Part shown: piece after piece, positions 56,316 to 63,091 of the stretch
How positions within the stretch are numbered: position 1 is the stretch's first letter
Layout: each line of letters starts with the position of its first letter
Notes under the pieces: model-generated
Databases searched by the model: none
The model's input: only the letters and a program-made list of their open reading frames with translations
Told to the model about the DNA's origin: nothing
Program-made: the position numbers and the translations under genes
Source of the DNA: Planobispora longispora
GTDB taxonomy: Bacteria > Actinomycetota > Actinomycetes > Streptosporangiales > Streptosporangiaceae
Assembly (NCBI RefSeq): GCF_016863135.1
Contig: NZ_BOOH01000020.1
Span: 1-63,091, forward strand
Length of the DNA stretch: 63,091 bases
Direction: 5' to 3'

Positions 56316-58936
56316 TCGCCGTACCCGAAGCAGACGAACCCGGCGACCCCGCCCAGCCCGGTCCTCCCGCCCGCCAGGGCCAGCGCCCGGGCGGGCGGGT
56401 GACCGGCGGCCAGCAGGCCGTGGAAGGCCGTCATCAGCGTCAGGGTCTCCTCGTCGCGCACCGGCACCAGGCCCGCCACCACGCACCGCGCCCCCCGGTC
56501 CAGGAACGTCCCGGCCAGCCCCAGCGGCGCCCCGTCGGCCGGTGCGCGCGCCATGCCCGTATCGCACGCCGACAGCACCACCAGGCCCGGTGACAGGCGG
56601 AGCCGGAGCAGGTCGTAGGCCATGAGCCGGCCGTCGTCGAGGTCGATGCCGGACAGCAGCGGGCTGTGCGCGCAGAACGTGCCGTGGGCGGCCAGATGCG
56701 CCACCGCCGCCCGCTCCAGCGCCGCCGTGACCGCCCGCCGCGTCGCCGCGACCCGCTCGGTCCCGGGGCGGTGCGCGGCGACCATGCCCGCCTCGGCCTC
56801 CGCGCACCGCACTCCCGGGCCGGCCACCACGACGGTCCCGGCGCCGTTCCCACCCCCGCCGGGTAGGGCGTGCGCGCGGCGCGCGGCCAGCCAGGCGGCG
56901 GCGCTCGCCGCGACGGTCACCGGCCGGTCCGCGTTCGCCGGGAGCGCCGGCCAGGGCAGGGTGTGCAGGGCGCCGGTGGGCACGACCACCAGCGGGCGAT
57001 CGCCCAGCAGGCGCAGGAACGGGCCGAGGACCAGCCGTTCCACCGCGGCGGCCTCCCCCGCCGTGCCGGACGCGGGGCCGTCCCGCAGGTGCGCCCGGCG
57101 CAGGCCGTACCGGAGCCTGACGGTCGCCTCGGCGACGGCGGCGCGGGAACCCAGCCGGCGCAGGGTGATCCGGCCGGGGGTGACGGCCACGGCGACCAGG
57201 TCGTCACCGTGCCGGACGAACTCCACCAGCGCGCTCTCGCCCAGAGCGGCCCGCAACTCCCCGGGATCGGGTGCGGAGGGCCGCCCCGCGCCGCGGACGA
57301 CGGCCCGCCACCGTTCCGCCCAGGCCAGCACTCTCTCGCCCCGGTTCGTCTCCAGCGCGAGGGACAGGCCGAGCCCGGCCAGCGGCTCACCGGCCCGTAC
57401 GGCGTGCGCACGCACCGCGGGATCACTCAGCCGCGCCGCGTCCGCGCCCACCCCGGCCAGCCCCGTGCGGATCGCCGCGAACGCCCCGCGCCGGTCTCCC
57501 GCCGCCGCCCGCCGCAGGGCGGTCGCCTGCCGCGCCACCACCCCCCGCCCGGCCGAGGCGAGCCGGTCGAGCTGCGCGTGCGCGGTGCGGCCGTCACCCA
57601 GGTGGAGCGCGAGCTCCGCGGCGGTGAGCCGGAGGGACTCCGACGGATGACCCGCCGCCTCGAGGTCGCCCGCGCACGACACCATCTCGGCGAGCAGGCC
57701 CGTGCCCCCCGGAGCGTCGCCGGCCGGTCCGGCCGCGGGACGCGTCCGGTGAGGGGAGGGCTCGCCGGGCGGGTCCAGCCGGAGCCGGGCGCGCAGGACG
57801 ATCTCGGTGGCGAGCGGGACCTCGGCCGTCCGCCCCTGGTCGGTCAGCTCCGTCCGGGCCAGCTCCGCGCTGTCGAGGGCGTGACGGAGGTCGCCGGAGC
57901 GCAGCTGAGCCCGGGCGAGCATCAGCCGGGCCTCCGTCAGCGCGGTCTCCGCGCCCGCCGCCGTCAGCTCCGGCACCGCGAGGTCGAGCAGCACCCGCGC
58001 CTCGCCGGGGAGGTGGGCGTCGATCAACGCGCCGGCCAGGTCGCAGCGGACCGTGGCCAGCCGTTCCGGGCAGCCGAACAGGCTCCGCTCCGCGCGCAGG
58101 TAGGCGGCGAACGCCGCGGGCAGGTCGCCTCGCCGCGCGGCCAGGAACGGCAGATTGCCCTCGGCCAGCGCGAGCACGTGCTCCAGTCCCGCCGCCCGCG
58201 CCAGCTCCGCGCTCCGCGCGAGGTCGGTCTCGGCCGCGGCGAACCTGCCGAGGTAGACGCAGGCCAGTCCCCGGTTCAGCATCGCCCCGGAGAGGAAGAC
58301 GGGATCGTCGCCGAGGAGGCTCTCTGCGCGGTCGCAGTGGCGGATCGCCTCCTCGTGGCGGCCCAGCCGGATCAGGGCCGCCGCCCGGTTCACGCCGAGC
58401 CTGGCCGTCTCGGCCGGGGTGAGGTACGGCTCGGCCTCCAAGCCGACGGCCAGGGCCTGGCGGGGACGGCCCAGCTCGGCCTGGACGGCGACGAGCGAGA
58501 GCCGGGCCTGGGCCGCCCGGTGCGGCATCCCGGCCGTGAGCGCGATGTCCACGGCCCGGTCCAGGTGCTCCTCGGCCAGGGGCAGGTCGCCCAGCTCGCG
58601 CGCGGCCAGGGCCAGTGCCCGGTAGGCGATCGACGCCGCCTCAGCCCCGGACCCGGCCGACGCCGCTTCGATTCCCAGGGCGTCCAGCACGGAGCGCGCC
58701 AGGTCTCCGGCGGCGGCGGGGTCGTCCGCGGCCATGCGGACCGCGCGTTCGGCGGCCCGGACGGGACCTGCGTCGGCGCGGCCGGAGAGATCGTCGGTGT
58801 GGATGGAAGGGGCACCGGTGCGGCCGGAGAGATCGTCGGCCTGGCCGGGAAGACCGCCGGCGTGATCGGGGAGGGCGGTGGTGTGACCGGGGAGGGCGGT
58901 GGTGTGACCGGGGAGGCCGGCGGGGACGGCGGTCAA
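56255..58936 (-). CDS. TPR-CHAT protease (caspase-like, HetF associated with TPRs)
   Basis: A cytoplasmic protein of about 893 aa. After a 7-residue repeat leader (units like LPGHTTA, LSGRTGA) come about nine TPR-like helical hairpins (residues roughly 75-480, e.g. AVQAELGRPRQALAVGLEAE, LIRLGRHEEAIRHCDRAE), then a CHAT peptidase domain with catalytic His751 (HLAAHGTF) and Cys791 (VVLSACDTG) and the terminal FVCFGYGDQP. CHAT proteases cleave partner proteins after TPR-mediated activation. TTG 58936 overlaps the stop of the 151-aa gene (TTGA); GTG 59005 and ATG 58735 are alternatives. It is the last gene of the subtilase-sigma-partner-CHAT operon. Confidence 0.88.
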   Translation of the reverse strand: MTAVPAGLPGHTTALPGHTTALPDHAGGLPGQADDLSGRTGAPSIHTDDLSGRADAGPVRAAERAVRMAADDPAAAGDLARSVLDALGIEAASAGSGAEAASIAYRALALAARELGDLPLAEEHLDRAVDIALTAGMPHRAAQARLSLVAVQAELGRPRQALAVGLEAEPYLTPAETARLGVNRAAALIRLGRHEEAIRHCDRAESLLGDDPVFLSGAMLNRGLACVYLGRFAAAETDLARSAELARAAGLEHVLALAEGNLPFLAARRGDLPAAFAAYLRAERSLFGCPERLATVRCDLAGALIDAHLPGEARVLLDLAVPELTAAGAETALTEARLMLARAQLRSGDLRHALDSAELARTELTDQGRTAEVPLATEIVLRARLRLDPPGEPSPHRTRPAAGPAGDAPGGTGLLAEMVSCAGDLEAAGHPSESLRLTAAELALHLGDGRTAHAQLDRLASAGRGVVARQATALRRAAAGDRRGAFAAIRTGLAGVGADAARLSDPAVRAHAVRAGEPLAGLGLSLALETNRGERVLAWAERWRAVVRGAGRPSAPDPGELRAALGESALVEFVRHGDDLVAVAVTPGRITLRRLGSRAAVAEATVRLRYGLRRAHLRDGPASGTAGEAAAVERLVLGPFLRLLGDRPLVVVPTGALHTLPWPALPANADRPVTVAASAAAWLAARRAHALPGGGGNGAGTVVVAGPGVRCAEAEAGMVAAHRPGTERVAATRRAVTAALERAAVAHLAAHGTFCAHSPLLSGIDLDDGRLMAYDLLRLRLSPGLVVLSACDTGMARAPADGAPLGLAGTFLDRGARCVVAGLVPVRDEETLTLMTAFHGLLAAGHPPARALALAGGRTGLGGVAGFVCFGYGDQPVATGREGSATQLDQDPT
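58790..58932. repeat. 21-bp tandem repeats at the 5' end of the CHAT gene
   Basis: About seven 21-bp units, the leftmost-transcribed ones nearly identical (TGGTGTGACCGGGGAGGGCGG on the plus strand, two exact copies). They begin directly after the stop codon of the 151-aa gene and are translated in the CHAT frame as 7-residue repeats. Confidence 0.75.
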
Positions 58937-59388
58937 GGCCCGATCCGGGTCCAGACCGTCGCGACGGGGGGACCGTCCGGGCGGTGGCAGACCACGCTGA
59001 ACCACCCGGGGGGCAGGCCGGTCACGGCGAACCGGCCGGCCGGAGAGAGGTCGCGCGACTCGGTCAGGCGGGGGGTGCGGACCTCGACCAGGGCTCCCGC
59101 CCCGGGATGGGGGGTGATCTGCCCGGCCAGATCGACCAGCCCGGCCGAGGGCTCGATCTCCAGGTCGAGGACGAGTCCGTCCGCGCCGAACCGGAGCAGG
59201 CGGTCCCGCCCGGCGGAGCGCACGCCGGACGGGGCGGGCACGGCGACCGGCCGGGCCACGGCGGCGCCCGGCAGCCGGAGGGCGAAGGCGGCCCGGGCGG
59301 CGGCTGAGACGCGCTCGGGCACGGGGTCGAGCCCCGAGGCCAGGCGGAGCGCGGCGATCAGGGCCTCGTCGTCGGGAGGGTGCGGCAT
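58933..59388 (-). CDS. 151-aa ECF-sigma partner protein (putative anti-sigma/adaptor)
   Basis: Starts MPHPPDDEALIAALRLASGL at ATG 59388, overlapping the sigma stop by one base (TGATG), and ends at the TTGA overlap with the CHAT gene. The N-terminal ~45 residues form an amphipathic helix pair (VPERVSAAARAAFALRL) like those of small sigma-associated proteins; the rest is beta-rich (LVLDLEIEPSAGLVDLAGQI, FAVTGLPPGWFSVVCHRPDG), recalling a carboxypeptidase-regulatory-like fold. No zinc motif typical of ZAS anti-sigma factors. Its place between sigma and protease makes it a candidate substrate or sigma binder; this is inference. Confidence 0.72.
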   Translation of the reverse strand: MPHPPDDEALIAALRLASGLDPVPERVSAAARAAFALRLPGAAVARPVAVPAPSGVRSAGRDRLLRFGADGLVLDLEIEPSAGLVDLAGQITPHPGAGALVEVRTPRLTESRDLSPAGRFAVTGLPPGWFSVVCHRPDGPPVATVWTRIGP

Positions 59389-59957
59389 CACGGCGCGGCC
59401 TCCGGTGCGAGCATGGCGCGGAGCCGGTCGAGGCAGCGGCCCCGGGTGGGACCGTAGCTGCCGGCGGGCATGCCCAGGCGGCCGGCCAGCTGGCGCACGC
59501 CCGCGTCGGGGGCCTGCGCCATCAGGCGCAGCAGCGACCGGCAGGGCTCGTTCATGCTCTCGACGGTCAGCCAGAGGCGGCGTCCCTCGTCGGCGGTCAG
59601 CACGGCCAGCGCCGGGTCGGCGTGGGCCTGCTCGGGACCGGGCGGCCCGTCCGGCTCGACCGGATCGGGGACCAGCCGTTCGTCCCGGTTGCGCCTGCAC
59701 AGCAGCGACGCCTCCCGCCTGGCGGTGGTGAACAGCCAGGAGCCGATCCGCTCGGGGTCGCGGATGCCGGGCAGGTGCTCGACCAGCCGCAGCCAGGCGC
59801 CCTGCGCCGCGTCGGCCGCGTCCGCCGGGCTCAGGCCGTAGGAGCGGACCGCGGACCAGACGAGAGGGCTCAGCCGTTTGACCATCGCGTCCCAGGCCGC
59901 CTGGTCGCCGTCCAGGACGGCGTCGATCGTGTGCCGGTCGATCACCCGGTCCTCCAT
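59388..59957 (-). CDS. ECF-type RNA polymerase sigma factor
   Basis: A 189-aa sigma-70 family protein: region 2 (MVKRLSPLVWSAVRSYGLSP, DAAQGAWLRLVEHLPGIRDP, RIGSWLFTTARREASLLCRR) and region 4 (RLWLTVESMNEPCRSLLRLM, VRQLAGRLGMPAGSYGPTRG). It should direct RNA polymerase to a private promoter set. ATG 59957 lies 49 nt after the subtilase stop; the stop overlaps the partner gene. Confidence 0.92.
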   Translation of the reverse strand: MEDRVIDRHTIDAVLDGDQAAWDAMVKRLSPLVWSAVRSYGLSPADAADAAQGAWLRLVEHLPGIRDPERIGSWLFTTARREASLLCRRNRDERLVPDPVEPDGPPGPEQAHADPALAVLTADEGRRLWLTVESMNEPCRSLLRLMAQAPDAGVRQLAGRLGMPAGSYGPTRGRCLDRLRAMLAPEAAP

Positions 59958-60006
59958 GATCGCGTCAGGTGCGCAAAGTGTTCATGGGATTACCCGGAGT
60001 GAGACT

Positions 60007-61065
60007 TTACCGGGAGATCGGCACCACGGTTCCCAGCCCGGGGATCCGCCGGGCGCGCTCCGGGTCCAGCACGCGGTCCACCGCCTCCGCCGGCGGCATC
60101 GTGGCGGCGGCTGCCGCGATCACGCCGCTGACCGCGGCGGCGGCGAAGGAGGTCCCGCTCCATCGCGCGTAGCCCCGGAAGGCCCCGTGCTCCAGGAAGG
60201 CGCTGGACAGCCACTCTCCCCGCGCGCAGGCGTCCACCCACGGGCCGTGGGCCGAGAACGGCGCCCGGGTCTCCTCGGCGGCGTCCAGGGCGCCGACGGC
60301 GGTCACCCCGGGGAGCGCGGCCGGCCAGAAGGGGCGCTCCGAGGCGGTGTTGCCCGCGCAGGCGACCACCGCCGTGCCGGTCAGCTCCTCCAGGGCCGCC
60401 TGGACCAGAGGGGAGGGGCGGTCGTCGAAGGTGTGCCCGCCGAAGGAGAGGTTGACCACCTGGGGAGGGGCGTCCCGAAGGCGGGCCAGGGCCCGCAGCA
60501 GTCCGGCCTCGTCCCCGACGCCGTGGCCGTCCAGCACCCGGACCGGGCGCAGTCGCGCGCCCGGGGCCGAACGCAGGACCAGTCCGGCAATGAACGTGCC
60601 GTGCCCCGCCTGGGCGTCCAGTTCGCCGTCGCCGTCGCCGTCGGAGTCCGGCGGCTCAGGCCCGTCGTGGCGCCCTTCCCGGAACCAGGGGCTCTCCCGC
60701 CACCACGGGTGCGCGGCCACGCCGGTGTCGAGCACCGCCACGGTCACGGGGCTCTCGCCGGGAGGAGGCGCGGGGACCGGGTCGGCGGGAAAGGGCCGGG
60801 AGGCCGGACCTCCGAAGAAGAGAGGCTGGCCCCGCAGGACGTGGTTGGCGGAGGCTCGGTGACCCCGGTCCCTGAGCGTGGTCGCCAGATCGCAGACATC
60901 CACGCCGGGCGAGAGGCGGAGCCGGAAGAGGCCCTCGGCCTCGGTCACCGCGGCGGTCCAGCGCGCCGCGGCCTCCGCTCCGGGGGCGTCGGTCAGTATC
61001 TGGCCCGGTCTGATCAGAGCGGGTGAGCCCGGGACGGGTTCGACCCGTTCGATGTCGGCGTCCAT
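60007..61065 (-). CDS. Cytoplasmic S8 (subtilisin-family) serine protease
   Basis: A 352-aa protease with an intact triad: Asp113 (VAVLDTGVA), His155 (AGHGTFIAG) and Ser306 (SGTSFAAA), plus oxyanion Asn239 (ACAGNT). There is no signal peptide; the first ~100 residues (DADIERVEPVPGSPALIRPG) could be an inhibitory or sensing prodomain, and an Asp/Gly-rich loop (SDGDGDGELD, 141-150) may bind calcium. ATG 61065 with GGAGG upstream. It is the first gene of the operon ahead of the ECF sigma gene, so it may process a regulator within the cell. Confidence 0.9.
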   Translation of the reverse strand: MDADIERVEPVPGSPALIRPGQILTDAPGAEAAARWTAAVTEAEGLFRLRLSPGVDVCDLATTLRDRGHRASANHVLRGQPLFFGGPASRPFPADPVPAPPPGESPVTVAVLDTGVAAHPWWRESPWFREGRHDGPEPPDSDGDGDGELDAQAGHGTFIAGLVLRSAPGARLRPVRVLDGHGVGDEAGLLRALARLRDAPPQVVNLSFGGHTFDDRPSPLVQAALEELTGTAVVACAGNTASERPFWPAALPGVTAVGALDAAEETRAPFSAHGPWVDACARGEWLSSAFLEHGAFRGYARWSGTSFAAAAVSGVIAAAAATMPPAEAVDRVLDPERARRIPGLGTVVPISR

Positions 61066-61205
61066 ATGTCCTCCGGTCCGGTGTCCGTCGAGATCTGCTT
61101 CCCGAACGATGCCGCATGCCCACGGCGCGGAGCGGTGAACTCCCGGGTTTCCGCCGTGTCCGCCGGGGCGTCGCGATCCCGGCGGTGTCCGGGACGATTC
61201 AGAGT

Positions 61206-61245
61206 TTTACCTTTTGTTCGAGAACAAGATCGAACAAAAGGTAAA
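61206..61245. promoter_or_regulatory. 40-bp AT-rich palindrome with perfect 16-bp arms
   Basis: TTTACCTTTTGTTCGA (61206-61221) and TCGAACAAAAGGTAAA (61230-61245) flank an 8-nt spacer GAACAAGA. It lies 140 nt before the subtilase-sigma-CHAT operon and 195 nt before the divergent DUF3145 gene. Its AT content is exceptional here. Not the order of a LexA site (GTTCGA precedes TCGAAC). Likely operator or structured leader. Confidence 0.7.
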
Positions 61246-61335
61246 GTCGCACTCCGCGACCGCGGTGGGATGGTGAAATCCGTACCTGCTCGTACGGCGC
61301 CCGCGCGGAACGCGCCATCTTGGTATGACCGCCCT

Positions 61336-61365
61336 CTGGTGCGATGTCGCAACCGACGGTAGTCT
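61336..61365 (+). promoter_or_regulatory. Promoter candidate for the DUF3145 gene
   Basis: CTGGTG (61336-61341), 18-nt spacer, TAGTCT (61360-61365), about 75 nt before the GTG start. Confidence 0.4.
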
Positions 61366-61440
61366 CTCCTTCAGTCACTTGTGATCATCCGCGGACGAGG
61401 CCGTTGGGGAAGGCGCACCTCGTACGAAACGGGAGGTCCG

Positions 61441-61935
61441 GTGTCTGCTCGTGGCGTGCTTTACGTCCACTCGGCTCAGCCCGCGCTGTGCCCTCATATC
61501 GAATGGGCGGTCGCGGGCGTCCTTGGCGTGCCTGTAGACCTGACGTGGACGCCCCAGCCCGCCGCGCCCGGTCATGTGCGCGCACAGGCCGAATGGCAGG
61601 GTCGCCCGGGAACCGCGGCGGCCATCACCTCGTCGTTGATGGGTTGGCAACGCATCCGCTTCGAGGTGACCGAGGACGCCTCCCCGGAGGCCGACGGCTC
61701 CCGTCACGCCTACACCCCGGCCCTGGGCGCCTTCACGGCGGTGATCGGGGCCAGCGGCGACATCATGATCCCTGAGGACCGGTTGCGTTCGGCCATGTTG
61801 CTGGCCCGCCAGGGCAGAGTGGTGCTGGAGGAGGAGCTGGACCGCATGCTGGGCCGGCAGTGGGACGAGGAGCTTGAGTCGTTCCGTTACGCGGGCGAGG
61901 GAGCGCCGGTCCGCTGGCTGCACGCCGCCGTCTGA
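61441..61935 (+). CDS. DUF3145 family protein
   Basis: A 164-aa protein of the actinobacterial DUF3145 family: MSARGVLYVHSAQPALCPHI, SLMGWQRIRFEVTEDASPEA, GASGDIMIPEDRLRSAMLLA and a C-terminal WDEELESFRYAGEGAPVRWL. Full length for the family; function unknown. GTG 61441 with GGGAGG 7 nt upstream. Confidence 0.93.
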   Translation: MSARGVLYVHSAQPALCPHIEWAVAGVLGVPVDLTWTPQPAAPGHVRAQAEWQGRPGTAAAITSSLMGWQRIRFEVTEDASPEADGSRHAYTPALGAFTAVIGASGDIMIPEDRLRSAMLLARQGRVVLEEELDRMLGRQWDEELESFRYAGEGAPVRWLHAAV

Positions 61936-62049
61936 GTCTCACCCGCCCCCTCCCGGTACGGGTCCCGCCTTCCCGAAGCCTTCCCGGTACGGCAGCGCCT
62001 CCTAAGCCTTCCCGGTGCTGCCGTACGACGGGGCCCGCAGGAGACGCGC

Positions 62050-62337
62050 TCAGGCGAGCAGGAATTTCAGGCGGTCGTCGGCCAGCTGCGGCGCGATCTC
62101 CACGATCTCCGCGCTGACGACGCCCTCGGCGACGAACGGGTCGGCCGCCACGCGGCTCTCCAACTCCTCCCGCGACGTGCCGTGTGCCACGATCGCGCCG
62201 CCCAGCCCCGGCTGGATGCCGCCGACCAGCAGGAACACGCCGTCGTCGACGCCGCGCTCGATCCATTCCCGGTGGCCGGGCATGTGCTGACCGGCGGCGC
62301 CCTTGTTTGCGGAGAACCGCAGCAACACCACGAACAT
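62050..62337 (-). CDS. YciI-like (YCII domain) protein
   Basis: A 95-aa protein, MFVVLLRFSANKGAAGQHMP, with the YCII Asp-His region HREWIERGVDDGVFLLVGGI and VAADPFVAEGVVSAEIVEIA. The fold resembles dimeric ferredoxin-like enzymes; substrates are unknown. ATG 62337 has GAGAGG upstream. Follows the TetR gene by 34 nt, so in one operon and probably under its control. Confidence 0.85.
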   Translation of the reverse strand: MFVVLLRFSANKGAAGQHMPGHREWIERGVDDGVFLLVGGIQPGLGGAIVAHGTSREELESRVAADPFVAEGVVSAEIVEIAPQLADDRLKFLLA

Positions 62338-62371
62338 GTAAGACCTCTCGGAATCGTTGAACTCGGGTGTG

Positions 62372-62983
62372 TCAGGCATCGGCCTGAGCGCCGTCCCCGG
62401 GGGCGGCGCTCAGGGCGCCGGCGGAGTACGCGCTCAGCCATTCATGCATCCGCTGGACTTCGCGGTGGATGAAGTCCTCGTCCCGGAAGGCGTGCGCCAG
62501 CGTGGCGACGCCCTGGCTGAAGGCCAGCACGTGCATCGCCAGCGCGTCGGCCTGCGCCGGGTGCCCCAGCTGCGTGAACTGCTCGCGCAACCACGCGCGG
62601 AAGAGCGTGAACAGGCCGCCGGCGTCGTCCAGTGCGGGATGGCCGAGCTTGGCCAGCTCCGTGGTCAGGGTGCCCACCGGGCAGCCGTACCTCTGGATGT
62701 CGGCGCGGTTGGTCACCACGATCTCGACGAACCTGCGGATCCGGTCTGCGGGGTCGGTCTCCTCGGCCTCCCACCGCTCCAGCATCCGCCGACGGCTCTC
62801 CAGTCGCGCGGCGATCACCGCGCTCAGGATGTCGTCCTTGGATTTGAAGTGGTAGTAGAAGTTCCCCCGCGAGATGTGAACAGCCTCGGCGATCGCCGCG
62901 AAGGATGTGTGCTCATAACCCTGCCGATAGAACAGCCGGTCGGCCGCCTCGACGATATGAGCCCGGGTCGTCGCCGCGCCCAC
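62372..62983 (-). CDS. TetR/AcrR family transcriptional regulator
   Basis: A 203-aa regulator. The helix-turn-helix reads HIVEAADRLFYRQGYEHTSF, AAIAEAVHISRGNFYYHFKS (residues about 9-48), followed by a ligand domain with a single Cys in IQRYGCPVGTLTTELAKLG, as in the YcdC/AcuR-like TetR_C group. GTG 62983 (GGGAGG upstream) is chosen because the upstream frame would run through two operator palindromes. Autorepressor with the YciI-like gene as target is likely. Confidence 0.9.
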   Translation of the reverse strand: MGAATTRAHIVEAADRLFYRQGYEHTSFAAIAEAVHISRGNFYYHFKSKDDILSAVIAARLESRRRMLERWEAEETDPADRIRRFVEIVVTNRADIQRYGCPVGTLTTELAKLGHPALDDAGGLFTLFRAWLREQFTQLGHPAQADALAMHVLAFSQGVATLAHAFRDEDFIHREVQRMHEWLSAYSAGALSAAPGDGAQADA

Positions 62984-63025
62984 TGCCCCACCTCCCGCAC
63001 TGCCCGGCCGCCTGACGGAACTCTT

Positions 63026-63041
63026 TAGGACACCTGTCCTA
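63026..63041. promoter_or_regulatory. TetR operator, proximal copy
   Basis: TAGGACA-CC-TGTCCTA, perfect 7-bp arms, 43 nt before the TetR start. Confidence 0.75.
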
Positions 63042-63051
63042 GAGGGCATAT

Positions 63052-63067
63052 TAGGACAGGCGTCCTA
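63052..63067. promoter_or_regulatory. TetR operator, distal copy
   Basis: TAGGACAGGCGTCCTA (six-bp arms plus a near match), centred 26 bp from the proximal copy; the pair suggests cooperative dimer binding. Confidence 0.72.
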
Positions 63068-63091
63068 AACGATGTCAACCGGCCCCGGCCG

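Noticed and set aside
61206-61245. LexA site within the large palindrome
   Set aside because: The half-sites are in the order GTTCGA then TCGAAC with 8 nt between, the reverse of an SOS box.

Overview
This is a high-GC (about 70% by eye) actinobacterial chromosome segment, most likely from the Streptosporangiaceae/Streptosporangiales or a close relative. The evidence is the GC-ending codon use, the frequent GTG/TTG starts, and a set of actinobacterial landmark genes: lexA divergent from a LysM gene, nrdR-nrdJ, an HrdB-type principal sigma factor beside DUF7455 and a ParE-type topoisomerase subunit, a ParC-type subunit 2.6 kb further on, DUF5998 and DUF3145. No rRNA, tRNA, insertion sequence, integrase, phage gene or CRISPR array was recognised, so this looks like core chromosome with lineage-specific small genes rather than an island.

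Layout. 0-7 kb: a secreted GH18 chitinase cut by the left edge, then lexA and a divergent LysM protein with two SOS-box candidates, then nrdR-nrdJ behind two NrdR boxes. 7-17 kb: mostly monocistronic metabolic, regulatory and membrane genes (DUF1330, cupin, PLP decarboxylase, TetR, DUF418, VOC, LtrA, DoxX, DHA2-type MFS) plus two tiny basic peptide genes at 10.5-10.8 kb. 17-23 kb: a TPR/membrane/split-barrel fusion, a membrane-anchored tandem AAA+ ATPase and an AlkZ-like glycosylase. 23-27 kb: a leftward operon of a 524-aa unknown protein with pxpA, pxpB and pxpC (5-oxoproline breakdown). 28-31 kb: a PAS-GAF-SpoIIE phosphatase interrupted by an in-frame TAG. 31-42 kb: hrdB, yaaA, parE and parC with small genes between them. 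42-50 kb: GNAT, lipoprotein, SAM methyltransferase, TauD-type dioxygenase, a RecQ-phosphoribosyltransferase fusion, and a divergent HxlR/QorB-like pair. 50-56 kb: PfkB kinase, a GNAT/acyl-CoA synthetase fusion, and an overlapping DUF5998-phosphodiesterase-rhodanese operon. 56-61 kb: a tight operon of cytoplasmic subtilase, ECF sigma factor, 151-aa partner and TPR-CHAT protease. 61-63 kb: DUF3145 and a TetR-YciI operon with paired operators.

The most system-like element is the 56-61 kb operon. It places two proteases of different clans beside an ECF sigma factor and a small putative partner, and it is preceded by an unusual AT-rich palindrome with 16-bp arms. By analogy with the TPR-CHAT/Csx30/RpoE signalling of type III-E CRISPR, it could be a CRISPR-independent proteolytic switch for a sigma factor; this is inference. 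Other notable features are many genes with a TANNNT hexamer 6-8 nt before the start codon (probable leaderless mRNAs) and a family of short GC-rich tandem repeats lying directly 3' of genes, some of which begin at the stop codon.
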